A DNA stretch of 64,000 nucleotides, taken from Mycolicibacterium sp. lyk4-40-TYG-92 (GTDB lineage: Bacteria > Actinomycetota > Actinomycetes > Mycobacteriales > Mycobacteriaceae). The notes under the pieces were generated by a model. That model worked only from the letters and a program-made list of their open reading frames with translations, made no database searches and was not told the DNA's origin. Location: assembly GCF_030209435.1 (NCBI RefSeq), contig NZ_JARVRX010000001.1, forward strand, positions 904,267 to 968,266. Reading direction: 5' to 3'. This document shows positions 29,792 through 38,342 of this stretch, piece by piece. Numbering within the stretch: position 1 is the stretch's first letter; each line of letters opens with the position of its first letter. A program made the translations under genes and the position numbers.

Positions 29792-31810
29792 CTACCAGTG
29801 GACGCCGGGGATCAACCGCACCGCGGTCTTGACCGGCCGGGGCACCCGGACCCTGCTGACCGCGAGCGGCCGCTTGGGCCGTCGCGGGCTACGCGGGCGA
29901 TCCGGGTTCGCCGCCGGCGGAGTTTCGGTCACCCCCCGCGCCGCCGCCGAGTCCGGGTAGCCCAGGTACAGCTGGTGCAGCACGCGACGAGACAGCTTGG
30001 GGGTGAAGTAGTTTCCGAGATCACCCAGCGTGCCCATCGGAGTGTCGATCCGGGCCGGCTTCTCGACCAGGCCGCGCACCACCATCGCGGCAGCGTGCTC
30101 CGGGGTGATCGGCGGCATCGGGTTCAGCCGCTTCGAGGGCGCGATCATCGGGGTCTCCACCAGGGGCATGTGAATGTTGGTGAAGGTGATGTGGTCCGAA
30201 AGAGTCTCGGTGCCAACCACTTCCGAGAACGCATCCAGCGCCGCCTTGCTCGGCAGATACGCGCTGTACTTCGGGCTGTTGGCCTGCACGCCGGCGCTCG
30301 ACACGTTGACCACGTGACCGAACCGGCGCTCCCGCCAGTGCGGCAGCAGCGCCAGCGTCATCCGCACCGCGCCGAAGTAGTTGACCGCCATCACGCGCTC
30401 GTAGTCGTGGAAGCGGTCGGTCGAGTTGACCACCGAACGACGGATCGAGCGGCCGGCGTTGTTGACCAGATAGTCGACGTGATCGAACTGCCCGAGAATG
30501 TCCTTGACGGTGTGTTCCACCGACGCGCCGTCGGCCACATCGCATGTGAAAGCGTAGGCCTCGCCGCCGAATTGGCGAATCTCCGTCACCAGCTCATCGA
30601 GGGCGTCTGCGCTGCGGGCCAAGGCGAACACCCGCCCGCCGCGCTCGGCGACGGCGATGGCCGAGGCCCGGCCGATACCGCTCGAAGCGCCCGTGATGAT
30701 CACATTGCGGCCGACCAGCGGGCCGCGCGGATCGTCCCGGCGGGCCCGGTCCGGGTCCAGGTGCTCGGCCCAGTACCGCCAGAGTTTCGGTGCGTACGAA
30801 GCGAATTCGGGTAGCACGATGCCGGTGCCCTGCAGCGCCGCGACAGTGGTCTCCGAGGCGAACGACGGCGCGAGGTCGACGACGTCGAGCACCTCGCCGG
30901 GGATACCCAGCTGAGTGGCGGCCATGTTGCGCAGGACCTTGGCCCGCCCGGTGGCCTTGAGTACTGGTGCGGCCGTGGCCTTCGGCAGCGTGCCACGCAG
31001 CGGCGGCAGCCCGGCTTCCCGTGCCACGCCACGGTAGATGTCTTTGAGCCCAATGGGATTCGGCGACGTGAGATGGAAGGTCTGCCCGTCCCGACCGTCG
31101 GCATGCATCAGCGCCGCCAGGGCGTCGACCACATAGTCCACCGGCACGATGTTGGTACGGCCGGTGTCGGGCACCATCATCGGTGTGAACTTCGGCAGTG
31201 CGGCCAGGCGCGACAGCACGCCGAAGAAGTAGTACGGCCCGTCGACCTTGTCCATCTCGCCGGTCCGAGAGTCGCCGACCACGACGGCGGGCCGGTAGAT
31301 CCGGTGCCGCAGACCGGGGGTGGCGCGCACCAGCTGCTCGGCTTCGAACTTGGTCTGGTGGTACGGCGTCGGCAGCTCCTGCGAGACGTCGAAGTCGTCC
31401 TCCGTGAAAATCCCCCGGTAGTTGCCGGCCACCGCGATCGACGACACGTGGTGCAGCGTGGCACTGAGATTGCGCGTCAACTCGATCACCGCGCGGGTGC
31501 CTTCGACGTTGGCGGCCTGCTGGGTGTCGGCGTCGACGGTCATGTCATAGATCGCGGCGCAGTGCACCACGTGATCGATCGGACCCAGATCGGCCAGATC
31601 GGCCAGGCCCAGACCCGCGGAGGTGAGGTCGCCGACCAGGGGTTTCGCCCGGTCCCCCCATTCCGCGGCCAGTTCTTCGAAGCGGGCCAGCGAGGCCCGG
31701 CGGACGAGAACGAATACCTCGGCTTCGTCGTGCAGAGCCAGAATCCGGCTGACGACGCGGCGGCCAATAAACCCGGTACCGCCGGTAACGACATATCGCA
31801 TGCGAGTCAT
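29792..31810 (-). CDS. Two-domain SDR reductase (AcrA1-like fatty acyl-CoA reductase family)
   Basis: 672 aa from ATG 31810 (MTRMRYVVTGG), which has GAGAGG 6 nt upstream; ATG 31801 is also possible. The N-terminal extended SDR domain (GGTGFIGRRVV; YHQTKFEAEQL active-site block) resembles fatty acyl reductases. The C-terminal classical SDR domain has TGASSGIGRAS and the catalytic Tyr-Lys in YSAYLPSKAALDAF. The same fusion in M. tuberculosis (acrA1, Rv3391) is annotated as acyl-CoA reductase. It probably reduces long-chain acyl-CoA to aldehyde or alcohol for wax or lipid synthesis. The upstream divergent gene is a MaoC hydratase, again a lipid enzyme, as in M. tuberculosis. Confidence 0.85.
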   Translation of the reverse strand: MTRMRYVVTGGTGFIGRRVVSRILALHDEAEVFVLVRRASLARFEELAAEWGDRAKPLVGDLTSAGLGLADLADLGPIDHVVHCAAIYDMTVDADTQQAANVEGTRAVIELTRNLSATLHHVSSIAVAGNYRGIFTEDDFDVSQELPTPYHQTKFEAEQLVRATPGLRHRIYRPAVVVGDSRTGEMDKVDGPYYFFGVLSRLAALPKFTPMMVPDTGRTNIVPVDYVVDALAALMHADGRDGQTFHLTSPNPIGLKDIYRGVAREAGLPPLRGTLPKATAAPVLKATGRAKVLRNMAATQLGIPGEVLDVVDLAPSFASETTVAALQGTGIVLPEFASYAPKLWRYWAEHLDPDRARRDDPRGPLVGRNVIITGASSGIGRASAIAVAERGGRVFALARSADALDELVTEIRQFGGEAYAFTCDVADGASVEHTVKDILGQFDHVDYLVNNAGRSIRRSVVNSTDRFHDYERVMAVNYFGAVRMTLALLPHWRERRFGHVVNVSSAGVQANSPKYSAYLPSKAALDAFSEVVGTETLSDHITFTNIHMPLVETPMIAPSKRLNPMPPITPEHAAAMVVRGLVEKPARIDTPMGTLGDLGNYFTPKLSRRVLHQLYLGYPDSAAARGVTETPPAANPDRPRSPRRPKRPLAVSRVRVPRPVKTAVRLIPGVHW

Positions 31811-31888
31811 CGTGAACCTCTCGCGGCCCAAGGTCAATAGCGCGTAGGGTCCGATTTGTCACATCGACTTCTGAGGGAGAACCGCCGA

Positions 31889-32755
31889 ATGCCGATCAAC
31901 CCCAATGCCATCGGAGCCAAGACCGCACCGCAGCCCTTCGAGTGGACCGAACGCGACACTCTGCTCTACGCGCTCGGAGTGGGTTGCGGCACCAAGGATT
32001 TGGCGTTCACCACGGAGAACAGCCATGGCATCGACCAACAGGTGCTGCCCACTTACGCGGTGATCTGCTGCCCGGCATGGGGCGCCGTCGGGGAGGTCGG
32101 CAGCTTCAACTTCGGCAAGCTGCTGCACGGTAGTCAGCAGATTCGGTTGCACGCGCCGCTGCCGCCGTCGGGCCGATTCAACGTCAGCTCAGAGGTGGTG
32201 GACATTCAGGACAAGGGCGAGGGCAAGAACGCGATCCTGACGTTCAAGGGCACCGCGACCGACGACAGCGGCAACGTGATCGCCGAATCCTGGTCGACTG
32301 CGGTGATCCGAGGCGAGGGTGGCTTCGGTGGGCAGCCAGGGGAGCGGGCAGCTGCGCCGGAAATCCCGGATCGCCCGGCCGACGCCGTCGTCGCACTGGC
32401 CACGACCGAGGACCAGCCGCTGATCTACCGGCTTTCCGGCGACCGCAATCCGCTGCACAGCGACCCGTGGTTCGCGCAGACCCTCGCCGGTTTCCCGAAG
32501 CCGATCCTGCACGGCCTGTGCACCTACGGCGTTGCCGGCCGCGTGCTGGTGGCCGAGCTGGCCGGCAGCGATGCCTCGAAGATCAAGGCCGTCGGCGCGC
32601 GATTCACCTCACCGGTGTTTCCCGGCGAGACGTTGACGACTTCGGTGTGGCGCACGGAGCCCGGGCATGCGGTGTTCCGTACGGAGGCCGCCGGAGCCGA
32701 CGGTGGTAACGCCCGGCTGGTGCTCGAAGACGGCACCGCGGAGTACGCCGACTGA
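31889..32755 (+). CDS. MaoC-like (R)-3-hydroxyacyl dehydratase, HtdY-like
   Basis: 288 aa from the ATG at 31889 (MPINPNAIGAKTAPQPFEW), preceded by GAGGGAGA; an upstream ATG at 31856 has no such site. Double-hotdog fold: an N-terminal degenerate hotdog, then the catalytic one with the hydratase-2 motif YRLSGDRNPLHSDP (Asp and His of the active site). It interconverts trans-2-enoyl-CoA and (R)-3-hydroxyacyl-CoA. Strongly resembles mycobacterial HtdY (Rv3389c), which likewise lies near the two-domain SDR. A role in lipid degradation or remodelling is likely. Confidence 0.87.
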   Translation: MPINPNAIGAKTAPQPFEWTERDTLLYALGVGCGTKDLAFTTENSHGIDQQVLPTYAVICCPAWGAVGEVGSFNFGKLLHGSQQIRLHAPLPPSGRFNVSSEVVDIQDKGEGKNAILTFKGTATDDSGNVIAESWSTAVIRGEGGFGGQPGERAAAPEIPDRPADAVVALATTEDQPLIYRLSGDRNPLHSDPWFAQTLAGFPKPILHGLCTYGVAGRVLVAELAGSDASKIKAVGARFTSPVFPGETLTTSVWRTEPGHAVFRTEAAGADGGNARLVLEDGTAEYAD

Positions 32756-32896
32756 GGACTCGGCCGCCTGGCGCATCTGGGTGGGCGGGTTCATCGACCG
32801 AACCGGGGTAGCGTTGGCGATGGGAGTCGTGTGATTGCCGCTCGTCGTGCCGGCGGGTGGAGTGGTCGCGGCATCGACGTAAGGATCTTCCATGAG

Positions 32897-33385
32897 ATGG
32901 CGCACCGACTTGCTTCCCCGTTTTGTGGTGACCTGATGGCGTATCCCGTGCCGCGGCGCAGTCCGGGCAGACCGGTGCGGCTTTGCGTGGCCTACGATCT
33001 CGGTCGTCGGATCGACGGCGCGTGGTGGCCGTACTCGTCGGCACTTGCCGATGAGCTGAGCAGCTTGGTCGCGGCGCTGGACGATCAATTGGGCAAGGTT
33101 GTCGAGGTCAGCCTCAACTGGTCGCCGCTCAACAATCCGCCGAGCCTCAACTGGCGGGACTGGCGCACCAAACCTCAGCACATCATCACCGTCGGCGGTT
33201 GTGACGGCACTGCGAATCTGCTCATCGTGCCCAGTGCGACCAACGGTCCGCTGGCCGGCATGGTGCTGCGACGTGCGGCCGGTCTGCCGGTTGAGCCACG
33301 TCGCGGGGACGTCGCCATGTTGGAGACGGCGGAGGAGATTCTGACCGCCGCTCGACGGCAGAGAATGGGAAAACCCTTGGAGTGA
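32897..33385 (+). CDS. DUF5994 family protein
   Basis: About 162 aa from the ATG at 32897 (MAHRLASPF); GTG at 32831 and ATG at 32936 (MAYPVPRR) are alternatives, so the start is unsure. The core RIDGAWWPYSSALADELSSLVAALDDQLG is the DUF5994 signature, followed by a beta-rich half ending TAARRQRMGKPLE. Function unknown; the family is common in mycobacteria and often found with stress or cold-shock genes. A second member with the same GAWWP core lies opposite at 33709-34164 with a cold-shock gene between. The stop codon lies within a long hairpin terminator. Confidence 0.78.
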   Translation: MAHRLASPFCGDLMAYPVPRRSPGRPVRLCVAYDLGRRIDGAWWPYSSALADELSSLVAALDDQLGKVVEVSLNWSPLNNPPSLNWRDWRTKPQHIITVGGCDGTANLLIVPSATNGPLAGMVLRRAAGLPVEPRRGDVAMLETAEEILTAARRQRMGKPLE

Positions 33386-33415
33386 AACGGCATAACGCCG
33401 CTCGCTCCAAGGGTT
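33372..33415. terminator. Long bidirectional hairpin terminator overlapping the DUF5994 stop
   Basis: AACCCTTGGAG (33372-33382) pairs perfectly with CTCCAAGGGTT (33405-33415), an 11-bp stem. Inside is a smaller stem CGGC/GCCG (33388-33391, 33397-33400). It separates convergent DUF5994 and cold-shock genes. Confidence 0.75.
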
Positions 33416-33424
33416 CCGTGATGC

Positions 33425-33628
33425 CTAGAGGACGCTGACGCCCACCGCTTGAGGGCCTTTGGCGCCCTGGGTGATGTCGAACTTCACCCGCTGGTTTTCC
33501 TCCAGCGAGCGGAAGCCGCCGGACTGGATTTCACTGTGGTGAACGAAAACGTCCGGCGTGCCGCCGTCCGGGGCAATGAAGCCAAAGCCCTTTTCGTTGT
33601 TGAACCACTTCACGGTTCCTTCGCTCAT
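33425..33628 (-). CDS. Cold shock protein, CspA family
   Basis: 67 aa, single cold-shock domain. RNP1 is KGFGFI and RNP2 is VFVHHSEI, the nucleic-acid-binding strands; the protein begins [14 protein letters not shown] and ends [10 protein letters not shown], typical of actinobacterial CspA/B. An RNA chaperone in the cytosol that melts structure in cold or stress transcripts. The upstream region carries a 7-bp hairpin (TGGCTGC/GCAGCCA, 33652-33673) in what would be its 5' leader, where csp genes often hold regulatory structure. DUF5994 genes lie on both sides. Confidence 0.95.
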   Translation of the reverse strand: MSEGTVKWFNNEKGFGFIAPDGGTPDVFVHHSEIQSGGFRSLEENQRVKFDITQGAKGPQAVGVSVL

Positions 33629-33708
33629 GCGATAACTACTTTCTTTCTTGATGGCTGCGATTTGCTGCAGCCAAATCCATTGGGGTGCAGGATAAAACGA
33701 TGTGGTGA

Positions 33709-34164
33709 TCAGTCCGCGTGCTGGGCGGTCAGCAGGATGTTCACCGCTGTCGATCGGTCATTGGGGCGCGCTGCATTCATGAGCGCGGAACGAGCTTCGG
33801 CCGGGTACGTGGTGGCGGGGACCGCCAGCAGCACGATCCTGCCGCGGTCGAAGCCGATCACCTCGACAGTGTTGACCGGCTGGCGCCGGTATCCGTCGAG
33901 GTGGATCCGTCGCCCGCCGGTGGCGAGCTTGGATGGGGTCTGCGACCAGTCGTCGACGTTGTACAGCACTCGGTCGATCCGACCGAGGCGGTCTGACAGC
34001 ACGGTCAAGAGGTCGGGTAGTTCAGCACTGAGGTTGCTCGTGTGCGGCCACCACGCGCCATCGACGAATCCGCTGTGGGGAGCCTTGGGCTTCAACCGCA
34101 ATCTCGGCGTTGGCTTGGATGATGTGCGTTCTAACTGGGGTTTGCAATGTTCTTGCGGCGTCAT
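33709..34164 (-). CDS. DUF5994 family protein
   Basis: 151 aa. The core [32 protein letters not shown] aligns with the DUF5994 protein at 32897-33385, and both share a following Trp/His beta-rich half ([23 protein letters not shown]). Start ATG at 34164 has AGGAG about 8 nt upstream. It lies upstream of the cold-shock gene in the same direction with an 80-bp gap, so the two may be cotranscribed. Function unknown. The two paralogues probably arose by an old duplication, since identity outside the core is low. Confidence 0.8.
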   Translation of the reverse strand: MTPQEHCKPQLERTSSKPTPRLRLKPKAPHSGFVDGAWWPHTSNLSAELPDLLTVLSDRLGRIDRVLYNVDDWSQTPSKLATGGRRIHLDGYRRQPVNTVEVIGFDRGRIVLLAVPATTYPAEARSALMNAARPNDRSTAVNILLTAQHAD

Positions 34165-34336
34165 TCCGACGCTCCTGCCTTGACCGCGAATCGGTCAACC
34201 TTCTTCGAATCGGCGACGGCATGGCAATGATCAGCCATACGACGAAGTACCGCCGATAGAGCTAAGCATACGCGGGATAGCTGCCGGTACAAATCGTGCG
34301 GGATTCGGCAGTATGGCTCGGAGGTGAATTTTTGCG

Positions 34337-35137
34337 CTAGTAGGGCTGAATGGGTAGCTGCATCGGCGGCGATGCCGAAGGGCGCTTTCGCCAGAGCATG
34401 GCGACGCCGGCGATGACGACTGCGACGCCGGCGGTGTACAGAATGAACCCGAAGTTCAACGACACACTGACCAGACTGGACAAGTCCGTACCGGAACCAC
34501 CCAGCTGATTACTGATCTCCGAAGCGCCGCTGAAGTACCAGTAGATGCCCAGCAGGACGCCGAGGATGAGAGCGCCGGCGCCCGCTGCGAGTCCGGCGAG
34601 TCGCCCAGCGGGTATCGCGGGGGCCGCCGAAAGCACCGCCCACGCCAGCCCCGCTGTGACGGCGATGGCAGCCAGCAGGAAGATCATCACTGCCGGCTGC
34701 TGGGATGGGCTGACGTTCGCCGAGACCTGGATGATCACGCTGGCGCTCACCGTCACCCACGGCATGAAGACACCGATGAAGGCGGCGAGGCAGCCACCGT
34801 AGATGAGCCAGCCCGGAACCGACAGGTTCGCGGCGAAGTTCCGACCTTGCGACGCCGTTTGCGAACCGGCACCTGCCGGCTGGCCCCCAAAGCCCGCTTG
34901 AACGGGCGGCTGAGGTGGTTGACCGTAGCCCGGCGGAACCGGAGGAGTTGGCGTGCCGTAGCCGGGCGGCGGCACGCCCGGGCTCGGTGACGGGGGCGGC
35001 GCACCGTAATTCGGCGGCGGCGGGGGCGGCGCCGGAACAGCGGCTTTTCTTTGCTGCTGCGGTGTCCATTGCTGACCGTTCCAGTAACGCAGCGCGTTCC
35101 GGTCGTGCGGATCGTCGTACCAACCGGGTGCCGTCAC
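34337..35137 (-). CDS. DUF2510 membrane protein with Pro-rich linker
   Basis: 266 aa from GTG at 35137 (VTAPGWYDDPHDRNALRYW), placed by AAGGGGG upstream and because DUF2510 starts the family. DUF2510 (about residues 4-30, GWYDDP...WNGQQWT) is a short actinobacterial N-terminal domain. A disordered Pro/Gly/Tyr linker (about 40-110) follows. The last 150 residues hold four transmembrane segments (WLIYGGCLAAFIGVFMPWV; VMIFLLAAIAVTAGLAWAVL; LAGLAAGAGALILGVLLGIYW; FGFILYTAGVAVVIAGVAML). Function unknown. GTG and the long upstream stretch without homology argue against the ATG at 35410. Confidence 0.78.
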   Translation of the reverse strand: MTAPGWYDDPHDRNALRYWNGQQWTPQQQRKAAVPAPPPPPPNYGAPPPSPSPGVPPPGYGTPTPPVPPGYGQPPQPPVQAGFGGQPAGAGSQTASQGRNFAANLSVPGWLIYGGCLAAFIGVFMPWVTVSASVIIQVSANVSPSQQPAVMIFLLAAIAVTAGLAWAVLSAAPAIPAGRLAGLAAGAGALILGVLLGIYWYFSGASEISNQLGGSGTDLSSLVSVSLNFGFILYTAGVAVVIAGVAMLWRKRPSASPPMQLPIQPY

Positions 35138-35267
35138 GTGGACCCCCTTCCCGGTGGACACCACCGGCGAATGGTTACTCACGGTTGGTGAGTACCGGCA
35201 CATTGTCCACCGCCACCCGGCCGCTTGATGGCGAATTGGCGCTGACAGCGGGTGCTGGAATGGTCCG

Positions 35268-35753
35268 TCAGCCCGTAACCGCCCGGTCGAGCGCGGCCAG
35301 CGATTCCTCGATGAACCCGATCGGGAACGGCGGCATGCCACCGATCTGGTCGCGGAAGGCCTGCGGTGTTCCGGCCCAGTCGTACGTGAGGGCGACATCG
35401 GTGCGGTCACCGTTCGGGGTCAGGTCGTAGCGCCACCACCAACCGCCCGGGACGTGCTGTCCCGATTCGTCCAGACTGCCGGTCGACCAGGAGATGGTCT
35501 TGTCGGGCTCGAACTCCGTCACGCGGTTGTACGTGACGTAGTCGCCGCCGGCCTGGTCCAGGTACATGTTCATGGCGAAGACCTGGCCCGTACTCGTGAT
35601 AGGCGCGGTGTCGACGGCGTCGCGGACCCAGTCGCCCGGCTCGGTGTCCTTGTGCCGGGCCGGGTTGGCCAGCACGGCGAACACCACTGCGGGCGGCGCG
35701 GCGATGGTGCGGGTGGCGACGAAGCGTTCCTGGGCGGTCAAGTTGCTGGTCAT
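35268..35753 (-). CDS. SRPBCC (START-like) family protein
   Basis: 161 aa from the ATG at 35753 (MTSNLTAQERFVATR). The SRPBCC pattern is clear: RTIAAPPAVVFAVLANPARHKD, then the WWWRYDLTPNGDRTDVALTYDW strand region. These domains bind hydrophobic ligands in a deep cavity and often act as polyketide cyclases, stress proteins or lipid carriers. The start overlaps the stop of the DUF899 gene (ATGA), so the two are coupled. The ligand is unknown. Confidence 0.82.
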   Translation of the reverse strand: MTSNLTAQERFVATRTIAAPPAVVFAVLANPARHKDTEPGDWVRDAVDTAPITSTGQVFAMNMYLDQAGGDYVTYNRVTEFEPDKTISWSTGSLDESGQHVPGGWWWRYDLTPNGDRTDVALTYDWAGTPQAFRDQIGGMPPFPIGFIEESLAALDRAVTG

Positions 35754-36457
35754 CGGTTCTGTCCGTTCTCTGCGTTCGACCCGTATGCGCGGGCAATGTC
35801 TTGTGAACTGGCCCATTTGGAGTACGTCGGCGACTGGGGCCAGCCTTCGGGCGAATCCTGCCACTGCTCCTGACGGCCGTAGGGCAGAACGTCGATCAAC
35901 GCGAAACTGTGGCCCAGCTGTTCGCAGCCGCGGCCGTCGGTGTGCCAGGTTCGGTACACCGTATCGCCATGTCGCAGAAGCACATTGACAGCGAAACCCG
36001 CGCCGGGCGGAGCGCCCATGTCCGACCCGAAGGTGCTCTCCGACGACGAGTACCAGTCCATCTTGTTGCCCACCTTGGCCTTGTAGGCCAGGGCCTCCTC
36101 GATGGGACCGTTGGTGACGATGACGAAGCGGGCGTCGTAGTTCGCCAGGAAATCCAGGCGCGTGAACTGTGAGGTGAAGCCCGTGCACCCGGAGCACTGC
36201 CAGTCGGCGCCGTCGGTCCACATGTGGTTGTAGACGATCAGCTGAGACCGGCCTTCGAAGATGTCGGCCAGGCGGGTCGGACCGTCAGCGCCGATCAAGG
36301 TGTAGTCGGGCAGCTCGACCATCGGCAGCCGGCGCCGTTGCGCCGCGATGGCGTCGAGCTCGCGCGTCGCAGCTTTTTCGCGGCGGCGCAGGTCGTCGAG
36401 AGCGGAGCGCCAGGTGTCCTGGTCGACCACCGGCGGCAGGGCGGTCTGCTCGGTCAT
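35750..36457 (-). CDS. DUF899 thioredoxin-like protein
   Basis: 235 aa. The DUF899 core is present: LPDYTLIGADGPTRLADIFEGRSQLIVYNHMW, a single CxxC in WQCSGCTGFTSQF, and the middle FGSDMGAPPGAGFAVNVLLR. A thioredoxin-like fold with a Cys pair suggests a redox or thiol role, but no activity is established for the family. It overlaps the SRPBCC gene by 4 nt and follows the FAD monooxygenase by 52 bp, so the three leftward genes may form one operon around an oxidative step. Confidence 0.83.
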   Translation of the reverse strand: MTEQTALPPVVDQDTWRSALDDLRRREKAATRELDAIAAQRRRLPMVELPDYTLIGADGPTRLADIFEGRSQLIVYNHMWTDGADWQCSGCTGFTSQFTRLDFLANYDARFVIVTNGPIEEALAYKAKVGNKMDWYSSSESTFGSDMGAPPGAGFAVNVLLRHGDTVYRTWHTDGRGCEQLGHSFALIDVLPYGRQEQWQDSPEGWPQSPTYSKWASSQDIARAYGSNAENGQNR

Positions 36458-36509
36458 GTTGCCTCCTGAAGATTGCGTTCACTGGGTAGACCAGCGCGGG
36501 TCCGAATAC

Positions 36510-37970
36510 TCATCGCGGCTCGCCGAACCAATACGCCAGCGCCTCCCGCAGCCCCGCATCCGAGGCGCCCGCCCAGGCGATATGCGCGTCGGGGCGGAGC
36601 AGCAGCGACTCGGTTTGGCTGCTGATGATGTCGACGCGATCTGCCCACGGTGCGGCGACATCGCACAGCTCTGCCGGCCCGACGAAGACGGGTCGCGCCG
36701 CGCGCAGCGCCGCCACGACGGCGTCGGGCAGGTGCGACGCAAATGTCCCGGCCAGTGCGTGCGGCTGCGCGCCGGGCATCGGGTACCGGACATCGGACGC
36801 GGCGATCATCGCGCCGATGCGCGCGAGCGCGGGCGCATCGGAGACCAACTCGCTGAACACTTGTCGCAGCGCCTCGTCGGCCGGATCGTGGCCTCGCCGC
36901 AACGACACCTGGGCCTGAGAATGCAGCAGCAGGCGCTCGCCGGCGAGGTGCCGTTCGGAGTGGTAGGCCTCCAACAGTCCGGGCGGTGCCCAGCCCTGCA
37001 GCGTCGCGACCAGTTTCCAGGCGAGGTTCACCCCGTCGAGCATCCCGGCCGACACCGCGACGCCGCCTGTCGGAATCTGATGTGCGGTGTCACCGGCCAG
37101 CAGCACCCGTCCCGCCACGTAACGCTCGGCGTGCCGGGCCGCATAGGTGAAGCGGGTCAACCGCTTTGGCTCGCCGAGTGGGAAGTCCACGCCGAGGACG
37201 CGACGGACGCTGGCGCGGAGTTCATCGAGCGTCATCGGGTCGTCATCGTCGTACTCGTGGTCCGGGGCCTCGCTGGTGTAGAGGCCCAGCCACCCGGGCT
37301 CCGACGACGCGATGGCGAAGATGCCGCCTTCGGTCTGGCTGTAGCCCCACGGGAGGCGGCCGTAGCCCGGTACGTCGTAGTCGCCGTCGTCGCGGACGGT
37401 GATCTCGGGCGACCACGTCACCGTGGCCATCCGATGGATCTCGGGGTAGACGATGCCTGGGAATCCGATGCCGGCCAGGTCGCGCACCCGACTGCGCACG
37501 CCGTCGCAACCCACGATGTACTTGGCGCTCATGCGGTACGGGCCTTCGGGACCCTGAACGTCGAGGTACACGGCGTCGTCGTCCTGCTGCAGACCGACGA
37601 CCTCGTGGCCGCGCCGCACCTCGACGCCGAGGTTTTGTGCGTAGTTCTGCAGGAGTGCCTCCAGCTGAGGCTGGGGGAGTCGCTGCACCTGCATCGGCGA
37701 CTCGTCGAGTTTCGTCAGGTCGACGTGGATCCCGCCGAACGGCAGCTTGGCAGTGACTGGCTCGCCGGCCGCTTTGGTCAGGAGGTCTCCGAGTTCCCGG
37801 TAGCGCAGCAGGTTGAGGATCTGGCCGCCGATGCCACCGGCCTTGGCGACCCCGCGAATATCGGTGAGCCGCTCCAGCACAAGCGGTTTGACGCCGGTCA
37901 GGCAGAGTTCGGTGGCGAGCGTCAGGCCCGTCGGCCCTGCGCCCACGATGATCACATCAGTGTCGGTCAT
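36510..37970 (-). CDS. FAD-dependent aromatic monooxygenase (PHBH family)
   Basis: 486 aa. FAD GxGxxG is in VIIVGAGPTGLTLATEL; the DG motif is GCDGVRSRVRDL; the GD motif is GRVLLAGDTAHQIPTGG. The C-terminal third is a thioredoxin-like domain, as in larger members (phenol hydroxylase, rifampicin monooxygenase, polyketide hydroxylases). It uses NAD(P)H and O2 to hydroxylate an aromatic or polyketide ring. The start ATG follows GAGGGGG by 5 nt. A perfect AACTGCAGTT palindrome lies 22 bp upstream (37992-38001). Its promoter region ends at the left inverted repeat of the accessory segment. Confidence 0.85.
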   Translation of the reverse strand: MTDTDVIIVGAGPTGLTLATELCLTGVKPLVLERLTDIRGVAKAGGIGGQILNLLRYRELGDLLTKAAGEPVTAKLPFGGIHVDLTKLDESPMQVQRLPQPQLEALLQNYAQNLGVEVRRGHEVVGLQQDDDAVYLDVQGPEGPYRMSAKYIVGCDGVRSRVRDLAGIGFPGIVYPEIHRMATVTWSPEITVRDDGDYDVPGYGRLPWGYSQTEGGIFAIASSEPGWLGLYTSEAPDHEYDDDDPMTLDELRASVRRVLGVDFPLGEPKRLTRFTYAARHAERYVAGRVLLAGDTAHQIPTGGVAVSAGMLDGVNLAWKLVATLQGWAPPGLLEAYHSERHLAGERLLLHSQAQVSLRRGHDPADEALRQVFSELVSDAPALARIGAMIAASDVRYPMPGAQPHALAGTFASHLPDAVVAALRAARPVFVGPAELCDVAAPWADRVDIISSQTESLLLRPDAHIAWAGASDAGLREALAYWFGEPR

Positions 37971-38082
37971 GCGTCCCCCTCAAGACGAATCAACTGCAGT
38001 TACGTTGCAGCCCAGCGATTCTGGATCATGAGGGGGGTCTTGCCGCAAGCCCCTGGGTGCGCTATATGTTGAAAGTGGAAGG

Positions 38083-38105
38083 TGTAGGTTGCATTTCTCC
38101 GTGTC
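38083..38105 (+). repeat. Left terminal inverted repeat
   Basis: 23 bp starting TGTAGGTTGCATTTC and ending GTGTC; exact reverse complement at 60434-60456. A match this long is not expected by chance in 64 kb. Confidence 0.9.
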
Positions 38106-38109
38106 GAAA

Positions 38110-38159
38110 TTGCATTACGAAATGTCTGAGTGATGCCGAATTCGACATTTCAAATGCAA
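38110..38159 (+). repeat. Imperfect copies of the terminal-repeat core
   Basis: TTGCATT-ACGAAAT-GTC (38110-38126) and, inverted, GAC-ATTTCA-AATGCAA (38144-38159) share the TTGCATT...GTC frame with the inner part of the left repeat (38089-38105). Clustered copies at an element end resemble multiple transposase or integrase binding sites. The right end has less clear relatives (ATGCAA at 60366, 60392 and 60445), plus an 18-bp stretch at 60486-60503 matching 38139-38156 at 15 positions. Confidence 0.45.
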
Positions 38160-38342
38160 GACCAACTAAGTAATTTGGCGGCCATTCGCGGATCGACAGC
38201 CCGTTCCTCGGCGCGGGTCAAGCGCTTCTTGTTTGAGTACATACATGCCTTCCCGAGGAACACAAGCTGACAGCGTGTATCACCCTGAGGCGCAACATCG
38301 CACGCTTTGCCTTCGATCTGGAAAACGACGTGATTGCGGACC

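Larger units (their letters stand above)
37971..38342. other. Non-coding junction between chromosome and accessory segment
   Basis: The stretch holds the monooxygenase promoter region (with AACTGCAGTT at 37992-38001), the left 23-bp inverted repeat (38083-38105) and related imperfect copies (38110-38159). The remaining 180 bp to the lysB stop show no convincing gene; a 68-codon frame on the minus strand at 38150-38356 lacks a ribosome site and protein-like composition. Confidence 0.6.
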
